Assembly (NCBI GenBank): GCA_022813625.1
Contig: JAKLMB010000001.1
Coordinates: 1,674,001-1,738,000 of the forward strand
Reading direction: 5' to 3'
Length of the DNA stretch: 64,000 nt
Origin: Aaosphaeria pasadenensis
Taxonomy: Eukaryota; Ascomycota; Dothideomycetes; Pleosporales
Every line of letters starts with the position of its first letter. The first letter of the stretch is position 1. Of the stretch, positions 1 to 10,456 are shown one piece after another. The translations under genes were made by a program, and so were the position numbers. Below the pieces are notes generated by a model that searched no databases, was not told the origin of the DNA, and worked only from the letters and a program-made list of their open reading frames with translations.

Positions 1-56
1 TTTGCGAGAATAAATCATAGAACCGGATGAGGGGGCAACCTCATTAGTTTTGGGTC

Positions 57-866
57 CTAGGCTTGGCCTAAAGGCGCGCCCATGTTCATCCTTGGTTTCT
101 TAAGGAGTATACCGTCTATTGTTTCCACTCCCTCATCTGCCGAAGACCTTCTGCTGCCTTTTGTAGACGCTTTCGGGCTTCCTTCGTGTGGGATATCTTT
201 AGTAATGTCTTTTACAGTGTCTTTTTCTTCATCGCTGTCGTCATCGCGCTCACTCTGCCCTTGAGCAATTCTCTCCAACTCCGCATCGAGGGCTTTGAGT
301 TCGATCCTATCGTCTGCGCCATCGCCAGGCCTGGCAGGCAGTGTCAATGGTCCATGTAGCGCGAGGTCCATGTCTGGCTCTGGTTCAGGTGCAAGCGCCT
401 GCTTGAGTGGTATAATTCCAACTGGCTCCATTCCGTGGATTGGTGCCAACGAACGGGGGATGATTGGAGTGTGACCGGCATGCAATGTGTTGGCAGCAGG
501 TAGCGGAGACATGAGAGCATCTGTCGGTGGCGGTGAACTTGGCCCCTCAGTGTCAAGGTCGAGTTCGGGAAGAGAGATTCTAGCCCGGAATGGAGGCCGC
601 CTTCTGGAGGCGAGTCCTGGTGTCGGTGTGAAGGGCAGCATTTCGGGCAGTCCTGTCGTGGGTGCACCATCCGTTGGAATGGCAGACTCGACCCGCTGTT
701 TATCCTTTTGTAAAAGCTCTTCCTGAGTGAGCAGAGACTTCTGTTCCTCCTTGACAGACATTGCGTCTGGTGGTGGTGTAGATGGCTGGAGTTCGGTAGG
801 CACTGCGACGGGGTGTTTGGCAAGACCTTGAATGATGGTCTGCGTGCTGGTATCGACGTAACCCAT
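57..866 (-). CDS. Unidentified 269-aa acidic/low-complexity protein
   Basis: I do not recognise this protein. The open frame runs up to 1058, but the Met at 866 (MGYVDTSTQT) is preferred. The residues upstream of it are Cys/Ser/Pro-rich and read like translated 5' leader, while the sequence after it is coherent. The protein is rich in Pro, Glu and Asp. A short helical, charged segment (KEEQ..LLTQEELLQKDKQ) follows the N-terminus. An Arg-rich patch (ASRRRPPFRARISLPELDLD) lies near the middle, and an acidic segment (ERDDDSDEEKD) precedes a basic C-terminal tail (GILLKKPRMNMG). No signal peptide or membrane segment is visible. It looks like a soluble, largely disordered, possibly nuclear or phosphoregulated protein, but this is inference. 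The stop codon is at 57-59. An intron in the 5' leader cannot be excluded. Confidence 0.6.
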   Translation of the reverse strand: MGYVDTSTQTIIQGLAKHPVAVPTELQPSTPPPDAMSVKEEQKSLLTQEELLQKDKQRVESAIPTDGAPTTGLPEMLPFTPTPGLASRRRPPFRARISLPELDLDTEGPSSPPPTDALMSPLPAANTLHAGHTPIIPRSLAPIHGMEPVGIIPLKQALAPEPEPDMDLALHGPLTLPARPGDGADDRIELKALDAELERIAQGQSERDDDSDEEKDTVKDITKDIPHEGSPKASTKGSRRSSADEGVETIDGILLKKPRMNMGAPLGQA

Positions 867-2680
867 GTGGTCGGCGTTGAGGCGTGAATCAAGGCCACAA
901 ACAGAAGTGTAGGGTATCGACAGGACGCGTGGGACAATCGAAAGGCCTTTTGTTGAGGATAGGATGTTCGAAGGACAGAGGCTGAGGGGGCAACTGGAGA
1001 AGGTGCGGTATCGATGTGGTCGGCAGTGAGTAGCTAGGAACACAAAGCCATACAACACAATGAGTAGTGTCAGTCACTAGTACCCCGCAAATCTCTGGTA
1101 CCTGGGATGTGTTGAGACGTTGGAGTGCGAGTGTGGAATTCGGAGTTGGAATGCGTAGGGATGATATAGTCCACAGTAGAGATTGCCCTGTGTTTGGCAG
1201 AGAAGGTATTTGTGGGTCGTGTGTCGTGGTGCGGTTGCACAGCCAAAGCAAATATTTGGATGGAGAAAGATCGTCGCTGGTTTGAACAACGCGGGAGCGA
1301 GAGATGGGGCAGTGGTAGTAATTGTGACACGTAGAGATGTGGACGTGGGCGTTGGAGTTGGAGTTGGAGTTGGAGTGGGAGTGGGAGTGGGATTGGGATT
1401 TTGTTGTCGATGGAGATGTAGAAGGCGGAGGAATAGCGGAAGAGAAGTTCACTGCCGAGTGGTACAAGTAGTAAGTACTCCGTAGCAACGATGACTATGA
1501 GGTAGTGAGGGAAGGTACAAAGGTACATGTAGGGTCCAACCACGTCATCGCGGTACCTTTCACCTTGACTCGATTGGGTCACTAGTGTCGGCCCGATCTG
1601 CAGGCAACCCACCCCCACCGGACGACGAAACCCCTGTATTGCACTCTTCCTCTTCAACTCACTTAACTACGAGGTTACGTCGTACCTTACTTTCTCTCTA
1701 CACAGTACGCAGTAGCTCATCTTTTCATTCTTTCGTGATCCTTCTTTACTGTTCCGATGGTTGACCTTATCATCCTCAGCACGATAAGATCCGCGCTCTA
1801 ACCAGCAAGGTTGGCTCGTGCCATTCATGTCAGATAGACCGTTCAGTCGCTCACTCATCGCTTTAGTTACCTGCACTGACCGGTGACGACATACCAAGCC
1901 AAATTGTTTTTTCTACACTTCGTCTATCACTTTGTCGATCACCAACTTTGACCTCGCCCTCAGATATCTTTCGCGACAACCTTGTTTAACAGTACTCTCA
2001 CGTTCCTCCAAGCGCCTCAACGGGTTTGATTGCCGCGCGACAGATCTGGTTCGCAGAAAACTGGGACGCCTGATGTCTTAGGGTTTAGATTCCGTCCGAT
2101 CAAGCTTTCAAGAGGGGTAACCGGCTCAAGGAAACGCGGCCCTGGGTCCTATAACTATCGACGTCAGCCCATCCATCCCTCTGATATAAGACTCGCCGTT
2201 CCTTTCACTCGGGTTCTTAACATAATTATACAGTACACATACACTGCAGGACTCTTCGTTGTACTTCGTTCCATTTCGATAACGTATCCGAAGCCACCCG
2301 TCAACGGTCGCTAACTAGCTTCTTACTATATCAAGAAAACGTGCATTTGAATGGTCTTACTGGCCTCTCCAATCTCTGTCACTCTCATTTTCCCGTTCAT
2401 ATTGGTTTCCTAAGTGCTCGGTCTATGTGCATGTGTGTGTGAGACATCCGTTATCTCTTTTCTTTGTCAAACGCAACGCAACGTATCACTACCACGTATA
2501 TCGTCATCTCACAGTGGAACCCATCCTACCACAGTCTTTCGACACACCCTTTATCAGTATCCGGGAAAGACATTATCAACTGCAACCTTATTCGAAATCA
2601 ATATCGTAACACTACGAACCTCGATTGGTTCTTTGGAACTTCAAGAGCTAGAACCCCAATCCGGAGAGCACAATCCTTGA
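867..2680. other. Intergenic region, divergent promoters and leaders
   Basis: This stretch lies between the minus-strand gene ending its 5' side at 866 and the alpha/beta hydrolase starting at 2681. No convincing gene was found. It contains a hexanucleotide repeat (see 1351-1398) and several short open frames without coding character. The final 300 nt before 2681 are rich in A and C and look like a 5' leader for the hydrolase. Confidence 0.5.
1351..1398. repeat. Hexanucleotide microsatellite (GTTGGA)n/(GTGGGA)n
   Basis: About four GTTGGA units are followed by three GTGGGA units and a degenerate GATTGG end. It lies in the presumed 5' leader or promoter of the gene at 57-866. Confidence 0.85.
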
Positions 2681-3808
2681 ATGCAGTCTCAAACAACAAC
2701 AATGTCAAACCAGTCATCTGAAGAAGACCTACCTCCGTTCCCAGAGCCAGAGATCTCCTCCCTGATACTCGAGAACAAGCCCAACGCCAAACTCCACTAC
2801 ACATACTACCCCGCATCTACATCCCAACCTCACCACCCGAACCCCTTCGCCCAAAGCCTCATCGTCTTCCTCAACGGCCTACTCTCCCCCCGTTCCTCCT
2901 GGGACGCCTCCATCAACGACTTCCTCGAAAAACGCATCTCCTCCCGCCTCCCCTATCCCGCGCTCCTCTCCTACGACCGCTACGGCCAAGGCGACTCCGA
3001 CCACGACCCAGACGACCCAGACCCCCCACCCAGCCACAGCCACGACGCCATGTCGGCCGTCCGCTCGCTCAAGCAATTCCTCCTCCAGATCTGGAAAGAG
3101 CACCTCGACATGTCGAACCCCACGCAATTCCCCTCCCTAATCCTCGTCTGCAACTCCATCGGCTGCGCCCTCGCCCGGCTCTTCGCGCAGACTTACCCAG
3201 GCACCGTCTCCGGGCTCCTATTCCTAGACTCCGTAATCGCAAACTCGGACCTCGTCTCCATCTGGCCGGACCCGTCCTCCCCATCCTTCGACCCCCTCAC
3301 CCTCCCACCAGGCACAACCCCCGACGACGTCCTCGCAACCCGCGCCGCGTATCTCCAAACATTCCACCCGGACGTCCCCAACGACGAGGGCCTCTCCCGC
3401 CGCAACCTCGCGACCCTCCTCCCCTCGTCCTCCTCCCCCTCCCTCGAAGGCCCGGACTCCCAACCCCCGTACCTCACCGTCGCAGGACACGACTGGGCCA
3501 CCTTCGCGGACCAGTGTCTCACTGGCTCGTTGCGCACCCCGCGGGCGCTGACGATGACGTACATGAACCCCGCGTGGCAGAAGTACAACGAGGGGCTGGT
3601 GGGGATAACGCATCCGCAGCGGGCGATTGGGCCGATCATCGCGATCGGGTGTGGGCATTTCGTGCAGAAGGATGGGCCGGGGTTCGTGGCGGATGAGATG
3701 GTGAGTCTGCTGGATCGGATGGTGAATAGGGTCGAGCAGATGGCGGAGCATGATGCTAATGAGAGGGCGTCGGAGTCGAATCCCAGTTTGCATTCTTCGC
3801 TGTCTTGA
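2681..3808 (+). CDS. Alpha/beta hydrolase family protein
   Basis: A single-exon 375-aa protein with an alpha/beta-hydrolase fold. An initial strand (LIVFLNGLLSP, about 60-70) leads to the oxyanion region. The YDRYGQGDSD segment (98-107) is typical of the family. The nucleophile elbow is CNSIGCA with Ser159; the first Gly of GxSxG is replaced by Cys. A candidate acid lies in FLDSVIANSD (about 183-190), and the catalytic His is about residue 326 in GCGHFVQKDGP. There is no signal peptide, so it is probably cytosolic. Substrate cannot be deduced. Met at 2702 (MSNQSS) is an alternative start. Third codon positions are overwhelmingly C until about 3530 and then switch to G (see findings). It converges on the gene ending at 4499. 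Confidence 0.9.
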   Translation: MQSQTTTMSNQSSEEDLPPFPEPEISSLILENKPNAKLHYTYYPASTSQPHHPNPFAQSLIVFLNGLLSPRSSWDASINDFLEKRISSRLPYPALLSYDRYGQGDSDHDPDDPDPPPSHSHDAMSAVRSLKQFLLQIWKEHLDMSNPTQFPSLILVCNSIGCALARLFAQTYPGTVSGLLFLDSVIANSDLVSIWPDPSSPSFDPLTLPPGTTPDDVLATRAAYLQTFHPDVPNDEGLSRRNLATLLPSSSSPSLEGPDSQPPYLTVAGHDWATFADQCLTGSLRTPRALTMTYMNPAWQKYNEGLVGITHPQRAIGPIIAIGCGHFVQKDGPGFVADEMVSLLDRMVNRVEQMAEHDANERASESNPSLHSSLS

Positions 3809-4498
3809 GGGGATGTGTGTACGTCAGGGTTTATATATGTTGGGTATTTAAGCAAGCAGGGAGCTAGGGAAGAACGTTTTAGTATTATATACACACATTT
3901 ACGTTCACATATATGTATAAAATTAGTCAAAAGTTCCGCTTTCGTATCACAATGAAGCTTTTATATATGCCATCTTACGTTATGTACACGGTACTAAAGT
4001 GGGCCTCAACATATACTACCGTATCGCCCCCTAGGATAGACAAAAATTCCGTGGAGGCTCTCAGAAGGTACTTTAAACTGCTAGAAACAACATAGTGATT
4101 TGATATCCAGGAGGTCCTCAACATACACTACCGTCTCGCCCCTAGGAAAGATAAAAGGCCCGTGAAGGCCCTCAAATGGTCCTTTGAACTGCCTGAGAAA
4201 AATCATTGATTTGAGATTGTCGGAACGAAAAAGAGACCTAAGTCCACGCTGATGCAAAAACCAATAGTGAGTAGTATCCAAGAACATAGATTTGGAAAGA
4301 GGAAGAAAGATTCGAAATTCCAAAAACATAGATTAGTGTCCGTAACTCGCCTAGCCAACGACGAGTTGGGAGAACTCCAGGAAGGAAGGATAAAAATAGT
4401 GATGGATGAGAGCATATGTGCATGCGCACAAGGTGCGCGGGATCGGTTTCTTTCCGTACATATACATCCTCTCTGGTGAGGCAGTGGGAGAGTCGAGA
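3809..4498. other. Intergenic region between convergent genes, with tandem duplication
   Basis: The 3' regions of the hydrolase (+) and of the gene at 4499-6064 (-) meet here. The only structure noted is the diverged 112-bp tandem duplication at 4001-4217. The left part (3830-3990) is AT-rich, with ATATAT runs fitting a 3' UTR or poly(A) area. Confidence 0.5.
4001..4217. repeat. Diverged tandem duplication, unit about 112 bp, two copies
   Basis: Copy 1 (about 4001-4106) and copy 2 (about 4113-4217) share blocks in the same order: CCTCAACATAyACTACCGT, CGCCCCTAGGA, then CCGTGrAGGCyCTCA, then CTTTrAACTGC, then TGATTTGA. Corresponding positions are offset by 111-112 bp. Read on the minus strand, copy 2 gives a peptide containing QFKGPFEGLHG and FPRGETVVYVED. 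Copy 1 gives a related but broken peptide (QFKVPSESLHG, a frameshift, then GDTVVYVEA). It may be the remnant of a gene with 37-residue repeats. Confidence 0.75.
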
Positions 4499-6064
4499 TT
4501 AGAAGTCGTCCATTTCACCCATAATCTCGAAGTCGTCGTCATCGTCTTCAACCGTGCGTCTTTGCTTTGAGTTCTCTTGGCCTCTTGGGCGACGCTCCGG
4601 TTCTTCGTCCTCCTTTCTGGTGTTTTGGTCGCCGCCAGTTCCCTGGAGGAGTCGCTTCTTCTCTTCTTCTTTCAGACCGGCCTTCTCGGCCGCGGCAATG
4701 CGTACGCTCAACGGTCGGCTTTGCATGTAGCTCTCCATGTAGCTTGCGCCCAGGGACGAAGGGTAGCCGTAGCTGCCAGCTTGATCTACATCGTCGACAT
4801 TGGATCCCGAGAGGCCACCGACGTAGGTACTGAATTGTTCTTCGTCCACCTCTGCTGCTTCAGGTTCCGAGGCATATATCGGTGAACCGGAGGCACGTTG
4901 GGGGATGTTTAATTCTGGGTGGGAGGGGGAAGGATCTAGGAAAGTTCGCGTGGCGGTCTGGGGCGGAACGTAGTCCTCAGGTGAAGACGCGGTGATCGTG
5001 TGTTCGGTATATGTCGGCGGAGAAGCGCTGGCTGGTGCATGGCGATGCGAGCTATTGGTGTTGGTATTCTGCGGTATACTGTGGTGAACGGGATCATGGT
5101 GGGCATGTGAGGTTAGGCGTGGATCTATGATTTCGTTGAGTGATGTGCTCGAATTGGATGCAGTCGATAGTGTAGTTTCGCTCGGAGACGTAAGAGGAGG
5201 ATCCATGATGTTATCGGCGGGGAGAACGATCTGGTCATCGATGACCAGGCTCACCCTCTTCCTCCTGCTTCGTGGGGTATTGTTACCCCGGAGTGACGAT
5301 TTCTTGACAGCGGTGCGTTTGGCCTTCTTTCCCTCGTCTGCTCGTTTGCCTACTTTCGTAACGTCCGCAGCGGCTGGGACACCCTCGCCATGCTCCATCT
5401 TTTCCTCTCTGTTATTGCTCCGGGATCTGCGATTTTCCTTGCCGTTCTCAGCATCTCGGGTCGGGGATCCCTGCTCTACGGTTGGAGGAACGCCAACGTG
5501 CTCTGCCACTACCTCTTTCTGCTTTTTCTTCTCTTTCTTCTTTTTGGTAGGCGATGCCAAATCCCCAGCTTCTAGCAGAGGCAAGAAGTAAGGCGTTATC
5601 TCTAATAGCTCTTTCTCGCGTTTATGAACACGTGTGTGCTTGTTGCGTTTAGCCTTTTCTACCGGTCCAAGCGTGGTCGATTCCGGGGATGCCTCGGTAG
5701 GCTCAGTGGAGGACGAGGTCACGGAAACACTTGACGAGGAATTCTGGCTAGGGCTGTCGGCATTCCGCGGCGGAGGGCGTTGCTTGGAGCGATGTTCTGC
5801 TAGCAGCTGGTCCGGTTAGCGATTTCTGTTCTGAATGAGGCCTGCAGGATGCGAAACCGCGTTTACCTCTTGCTCGTAGTTCTTGAGCTCTACCTGCTTG
5901 CCCTGGATGTATTGCTTGATGTCTTGCTCGAGTTTCTGCTGCTTGCGCTCGATACTGCGAGTCAAGGATTCCAATTGCTCTGGCGAGAATTCTGGAGGCC
6001 CGGCCAGAGACGGGTCATGGTGCAGATACGTCTGCGGCGAGTGGTCGGGGGTAGTATACGGCAT
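4499..6064 (-). CDS. Unidentified Lys/Ser-rich probable nuclear protein, 501 aa
   Basis: Two exons: 6064-5867 and 5806-4499. The intron (5866-5807, 60 nt) has a GTAAAC donor, a GCTAAC branch site and a CAG acceptor, and joining preserves frame. I do not recognise the family. The N-terminus (about 25-66) is a predicted coiled coil (SIERKQQKLEQDIKQYIQ). A basic middle section contains KKKKEKKKQKE and RSRRKRVS, which are candidate nuclear localisation signals. A long Ser/Thr/Pro/His-rich linker follows. The C-terminal part has a more ordered motif (EEQFSTYVGGLSG, then YMESYMQSRPLSVRIAAAEK) and ends in an acidic tail (DDDDDFEIMGEMDDF). The combination suggests a nuclear adaptor or scaffold, but the function is unknown. 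Confidence 0.75.
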
Positions 6065-8051
6065 TGATGGCAGGTGACGACGTCACGGGCTCCCGGAGGC
6101 GGCGATTGCGGTGCGGGAGTGTCAGGTTATGGAGGGTGGTACAGGCAAGTCGCGGTATCCGTGGTAGCGGTCCTTCAAGGGGAAGGAGTGGGGGACAGCT
6201 GGGAGCAGTGGTGTCAGTCCTCATAATTGAGAGCGGAAGCTAGGCTACCGTTTGGGGGAGGTGAATGTTGCTGGTGGGTAAAGTACCTCGTTGTCGCGAT
6301 TGACGCATTCGGAAAGGCGGAGTGCGATTGGTGAAGGATGGAGGTCACCGGACTCGACCTGGTGTGGCTTGTCCCTCGAGAGCTGCGTGGTACCTAGGCC
6401 TAGGACCTAGGTAGATTGGATGGGTACGAGAGGCGATTGCGCGACAGCGGACAGCGGTAGTTAACAGCTGAGAGGAAGAAAAAGGTGGACAAATATTGCG
6501 GGTCCGGACGGAGGTAGCTTGTGAAGACTACTACCTTTCTCGGTGCTAGACCGTTGAAATGTGGTGCAGGCGAGGGGTGGTAGTACTATGTAGTGGTGAT
6601 GGTGGTGGAGGTAATATGGGGTCGATCAACGAACTTGTGGTCGACTGGGGAGGAAGGGAGTATGAAAGAAAGGGAGGTGTTGTGATTGAGGAAGGAATAA
6701 TAGTAAGTAAGTAATGATGTGTGATTTTGAGTCAAGAAAAGATTGATTAAGTGATGAGCCTAAAACTCTGCTGCTCACAAGAGGAGGGAGGAGACAAGAA
6801 TAGTGTGGTACCGCCGGTATAGTTAGAGTGGGATGGGATGGGATGGGACTGGAAGCGGAAGCGGAGCGGAAGCGTCGAGGGGCAGAAGTTACAAGTCGAG
6901 TAGACGCAGTGGACACAAACGGTGTGAAAGGCTGTGGAAGCTACTAAGAGGTACTAGATGAGTTACTAGTGATGCTAAGTATGTATACGAGTAGCAAGGT
7001 GGAACGTAACCTATCATCCGTTACCGTGATGATGCAAGTTAGGAAGGTTAATTGTAAGAAGGACAATATTAATTATTTCATGGGATGAATGGATCACGGA
7101 TGGATCATGGATGGATCATGGATGGATCATGGATGGATCATGGAGGGGGAGAGGATGGATGATTGATTCTCACGCCAAACCAGAACCAGGAGGGAAGAAC
7201 GGCCACGGCGGGACACAGTGGGGTCAGTTCAGGATACCATCACAGTTCACAGTATGCCAACCAGGCAGAACAAGGTAAAACTCACAGATAGGCAACGGAA
7301 TGGACCTTTCTAGACTTTCTAGACTCTTTTAAATATATCCACTTTTACTCGACCTTGTTAGGGTTTTAGTTCCATCCTTAATCGTCTCACCAATTGAACA
7401 TTACATACAATGATACAACACACCAGACAGATACATGGGAGGAATCTATATCCCTTCACCAACTTGTACACATGAATTATCAATTCCGCTATCAATGAAC
7501 TCGGTGCACCGTACAACATGAAGTTTTCCTGCAGTCATCCATCACCTCCCACGTATGCCATTATCGTTATGTTCGAGTCCACCGACAACTGTGTCTGCAG
7601 CGGCTAAATCTCCCCACCATTCTCCACCTCACCCTCCCCTCCAATTCATTCATTCATCATCCTCACTTCACATGCTAAAATCCCTTTCAATCCAGTCATA
7701 TCCAATCCAATGCATCTAATTCATCCCAACAATTCAATTCAAACACCCACCCAACACACATTGTCCCAATACCTCAACCTACCAAATGAAGCAACAAGAT
7801 GACGACGAGCGAGGGGGTGGTTGATCACCGAGTTCCCTAATGCGGCTATCCGAACCCACCACGCGATGCATATGCACAATGGGTGCACACCCGCACACTT
7901 ATCTGCACCGATCTGCATTTTCCCTTTCCAGCAATCTATCGGACCGTCTGTGGATCGTTTTTCGAATCAGAATCCATCCATGGGTGCATGGCCCTCTGCT
8001 TTTCCTTTGCAATATATTCTTACAGAAACATGCATAGTACTTTGGATTGGC
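6065..8051. other. Intergenic region, no gene seen
   Basis: Upstream and leader sequence of the 4499-6064 gene, then the 3' side of the kinase-like pseudogene. It contains short GGGAT and GGAAGC runs (about 6830-6875), ACCTAGG-rich stretches near 6390-6412, and an 11-bp minisatellite (7091-7144). No frame shows coding character. Confidence 0.5.
7091..7144. repeat. 11-bp minisatellite, five copies
   Basis: The unit GGATCATGGAT is repeated about five times head to tail. The first copy differs by one base (GGATCACGGAT) and the last is one base short. It lies in non-coding DNA. Confidence 0.9.
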
Positions 8052-8893
8052 TTAGGCATGAGATACCTCAGAACAAGCAAGCAAGATCTCCCCCACCGAC
8101 TTGTAGTGACCCAACCAACAACTATGAATGATCCCGCCGAAAGAAAGGCCGCTAGTATTCGGAAACGCTCCCTGCCTGAATAGATCTTCAACTTCCTTAT
8201 CTTCAATCTCATCGTACGGTCTCTTTCCCGTGCTAATCTCATACACCAAACTCCCAATCGCGAAAACCTCCGTCTCGACTGATATCTCGACCGGCTCCTT
8301 GCCTCTAACCATCTCATACCTCGTCTCCGGCCGCACCAAGTCCTTCCTTGTGCCGACCATAGAGCCTGCAAAGTCGCAAAGCAAAAGTGCCATGTCGTCC
8401 GCGACCAGAAAGTTGCGGGCGCTGACATCCCCCTGGAGGACCCCTTTCGAGTGAACGAACGCAATACTCCTCAGCGCCGACTGGATCCAACCCTGCTTCG
8501 TAGAAAACGCGATCGGCCCCTTAGACGTACTCAGGAAGTGCCGCAGGTTACCGTTCTTCAAGTACGGAAACACAAGTCCAGAGTCGGTGATCTGTAAACA
8601 TGGGAGAAGCCCTTCGTGCGCGCCGAGGAGAGTGTGTATCTCCTTCTCTCGCTGTAGAAGCTCGATGGACTCTTGCTCGAACTTGTGATACTTGTAGTGG
8701 CTGCATCGTCGCATCCGTCAAGGTGGAATGAGAGAGGGGTTTTGAGCACTGTAGTGCTATCCTTGGAGAGCCAAACTGCAGAGCAGCTTCCGGGTTTATC
8801 GACTTGTTTACAGTAGTCCTGAGAGGGGACTTTGAGAACTGGAAGGCGGAATTGGCGAGATCGAGCGGCGCCTCGTGATGCGTAGTCGATCAT
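8052..8893 (-). pseudogene. Protein-kinase-like gene broken by a single frameshift
   Basis: Two overlapping minus-strand frames together give a kinase-like protein. The first (from Met at 8893, or 8956 if extended) contains a glycine-loop-like segment (KPGSCSAVWLSKD) and a VLK lysine motif (TTVLKTPLSFH), then runs out of homology near 8710. The second frame carries the rest down to 8052: QREKEIHTLLGAHEG, LVFPYLKNGNLRHFL (hinge), a catalytic loop LQGDVSARNFLV (family HRDxxxxN, with HR replaced) and a DFAG metal-binding motif. FAIGSLVYEISTGKRPYDEI and a short C-lobe follow. No plausible intron bridges the two frames. A shift of one nucleotide around 8695-8716 does. This resembles the expanded fungal family of small kinase-like phosphotransferase proteins. 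A sequencing error is the main alternative to real pseudogenisation. Confidence 0.75.
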
Positions 8894-8956
8894 CGGGGGC
8901 GGTGTTTTGCTGATATCACCTCTGCTACGGTTTGTCCAATTTCTCATACACAGCAA

Positions 8957-10456
8957 CCAGATCGTGTGCGAATTCTCAAGGGATCTAGGAATCAGCGTTT
9001 AAGCGCGACGTATGGAACGGTAAAGCAATCTCGAGGCGGAGTTTAGATTCCAATGCGGCGGTCAGCAGCGCCACATGCGACAATTCGAAGCGGGGGGGGG
9101 GGGCATTGTAACCAAAGACAAACGCCTTGCACAAACCACCAGGAGGGAAGAATGTGAGGAATATAGCAGAAAGAAGAGATTGAAGCGTCGTGATAGTAAG
9201 CTCTAAGAGGTTTACGCTCTTGTACATATTTCCTTTATATGTGCTATCCGTTCTACATTCCTCACCCTCCTCTGCCTTGCGTACCACAGTCCCCCCTTGT
9301 ACTAATGTTTTTACCTCATGTATCTCAAGATCAGCATAAAGTTATACCGTTTTAATTGCATTCTGGCTGTAATCTCTGAAAACTGGAAGCCTATTATTAC
9401 ATAGGCTTGGAGAGAAGCTTACAGTTTAGGTCGTCTCGGAACCGACCAACAAATCGACCAGCAAGTCGAGTAGCAGATTGAACAGCAAATCGCCCAACGA
9501 ATCGAACCTCCGATGTACATAGATCATGAACAAGACATACTCTAAAGGCAGGAGAAGATATGATGGGACAACGTCTTCTTCATACGATGTAGATAATTTA
9601 CCTAGGTAGGTACGAGGAATACATGGCATTTAGGTACCTTACCTGTGTTGTTTCTTCATCCGTGTACTATGTATTGGAGGTAGTAATAAGGAATATAGAT
9701 TATATGATCAATTGTCTATAGATTCGAACTAGCTTTCTATCCTAGTACCAGCAGTTATAGCACATCATATACACAAATACTATCGCAGTGTAAACATATC
9801 CACCACCAACCAATCCACACCTCTGATCTATATCTCCGATCCATCCCTCACAAACTAAACCGCACACTAGCGGACCCTGGAACCTCATGCGCTAAGGTTT
9901 TCAGGGTGGGTCACAATCGGCACGCGGCGCCCACGTTGGCAGACGGGAGAGAAAAGAGCTAGAATAAGAGACGGGATGACAGAAGTGGAAGTTTTTTCTT
10001 GTGCTCCACTATGTGGGTGGTGTGGTATCTGTTTGATTGGATTATGCGCTAGGTTTAGGACGCTATTGTACAGTAGCTGATGGATGCTGGGCTGGGTATA
10101 TGTACATGTGAACGTGTGGTTCCATTATAGATGCCTTGTCTGGATGAGGATACTGCTAGAGGCGCAGATTGGGGGTTTATATTCCCTAGGCCGAACTTGC
10201 TTGGGATATGTAGGAAGTTTGTTCTTCGACATGTGCAAGAAGTCGGTGATGTTGCGCCAGCCAGAAATGCAGGGTGTTGTGGGAACCTGCATACGATTGG
10301 CGATGCTTTGAGACCTGATGCTGGAGTCGTTAAATCCAGGGCTTCGTAGAAAGATTGCCTCCATTTCTCGCGGCATGGGTGTTATCCCAATGCATGGGCC
10401 GTGTAGTATTCGTCAAATACTGTCGGTGTATGAGATGCGTCAATCTCGGAGTTATC
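8957..10456. other. Intergenic region, no gene seen
   Basis: Upstream of the kinase-like gene and downstream of CWC24. It holds a run of 12 G (9092-9103), a degenerate 12-bp repeat (9449-9508), and ACCTAGGTAGGTACG-type sequence near 9600. Short frames here lack coding bias. Confidence 0.5.
9449..9508. repeat. Degenerate 12-bp tandem repeat, about five copies
   Basis: Successive units AAATCGACCAGC, AAGTCGAGTAGC, AGATTGAACAGC, AAATCGCCCAAC and GAATCGAACCTC share a 12-bp phase. Because the period is divisible by three, the minus strand reads as a Leu/Asp/Asn-rich string (LLFNLLLDLLVDLL). Confidence 0.75.

Noticed and set aside
1070..1657. 195- and 199-codon minus-strand frames upstream of the first gene
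   Set aside because: They are kept open by the hexanucleotide repeat, giving Leu-Gln-Pro-Leu or Ser-His-Ser-Asn strings, and lack any domain.
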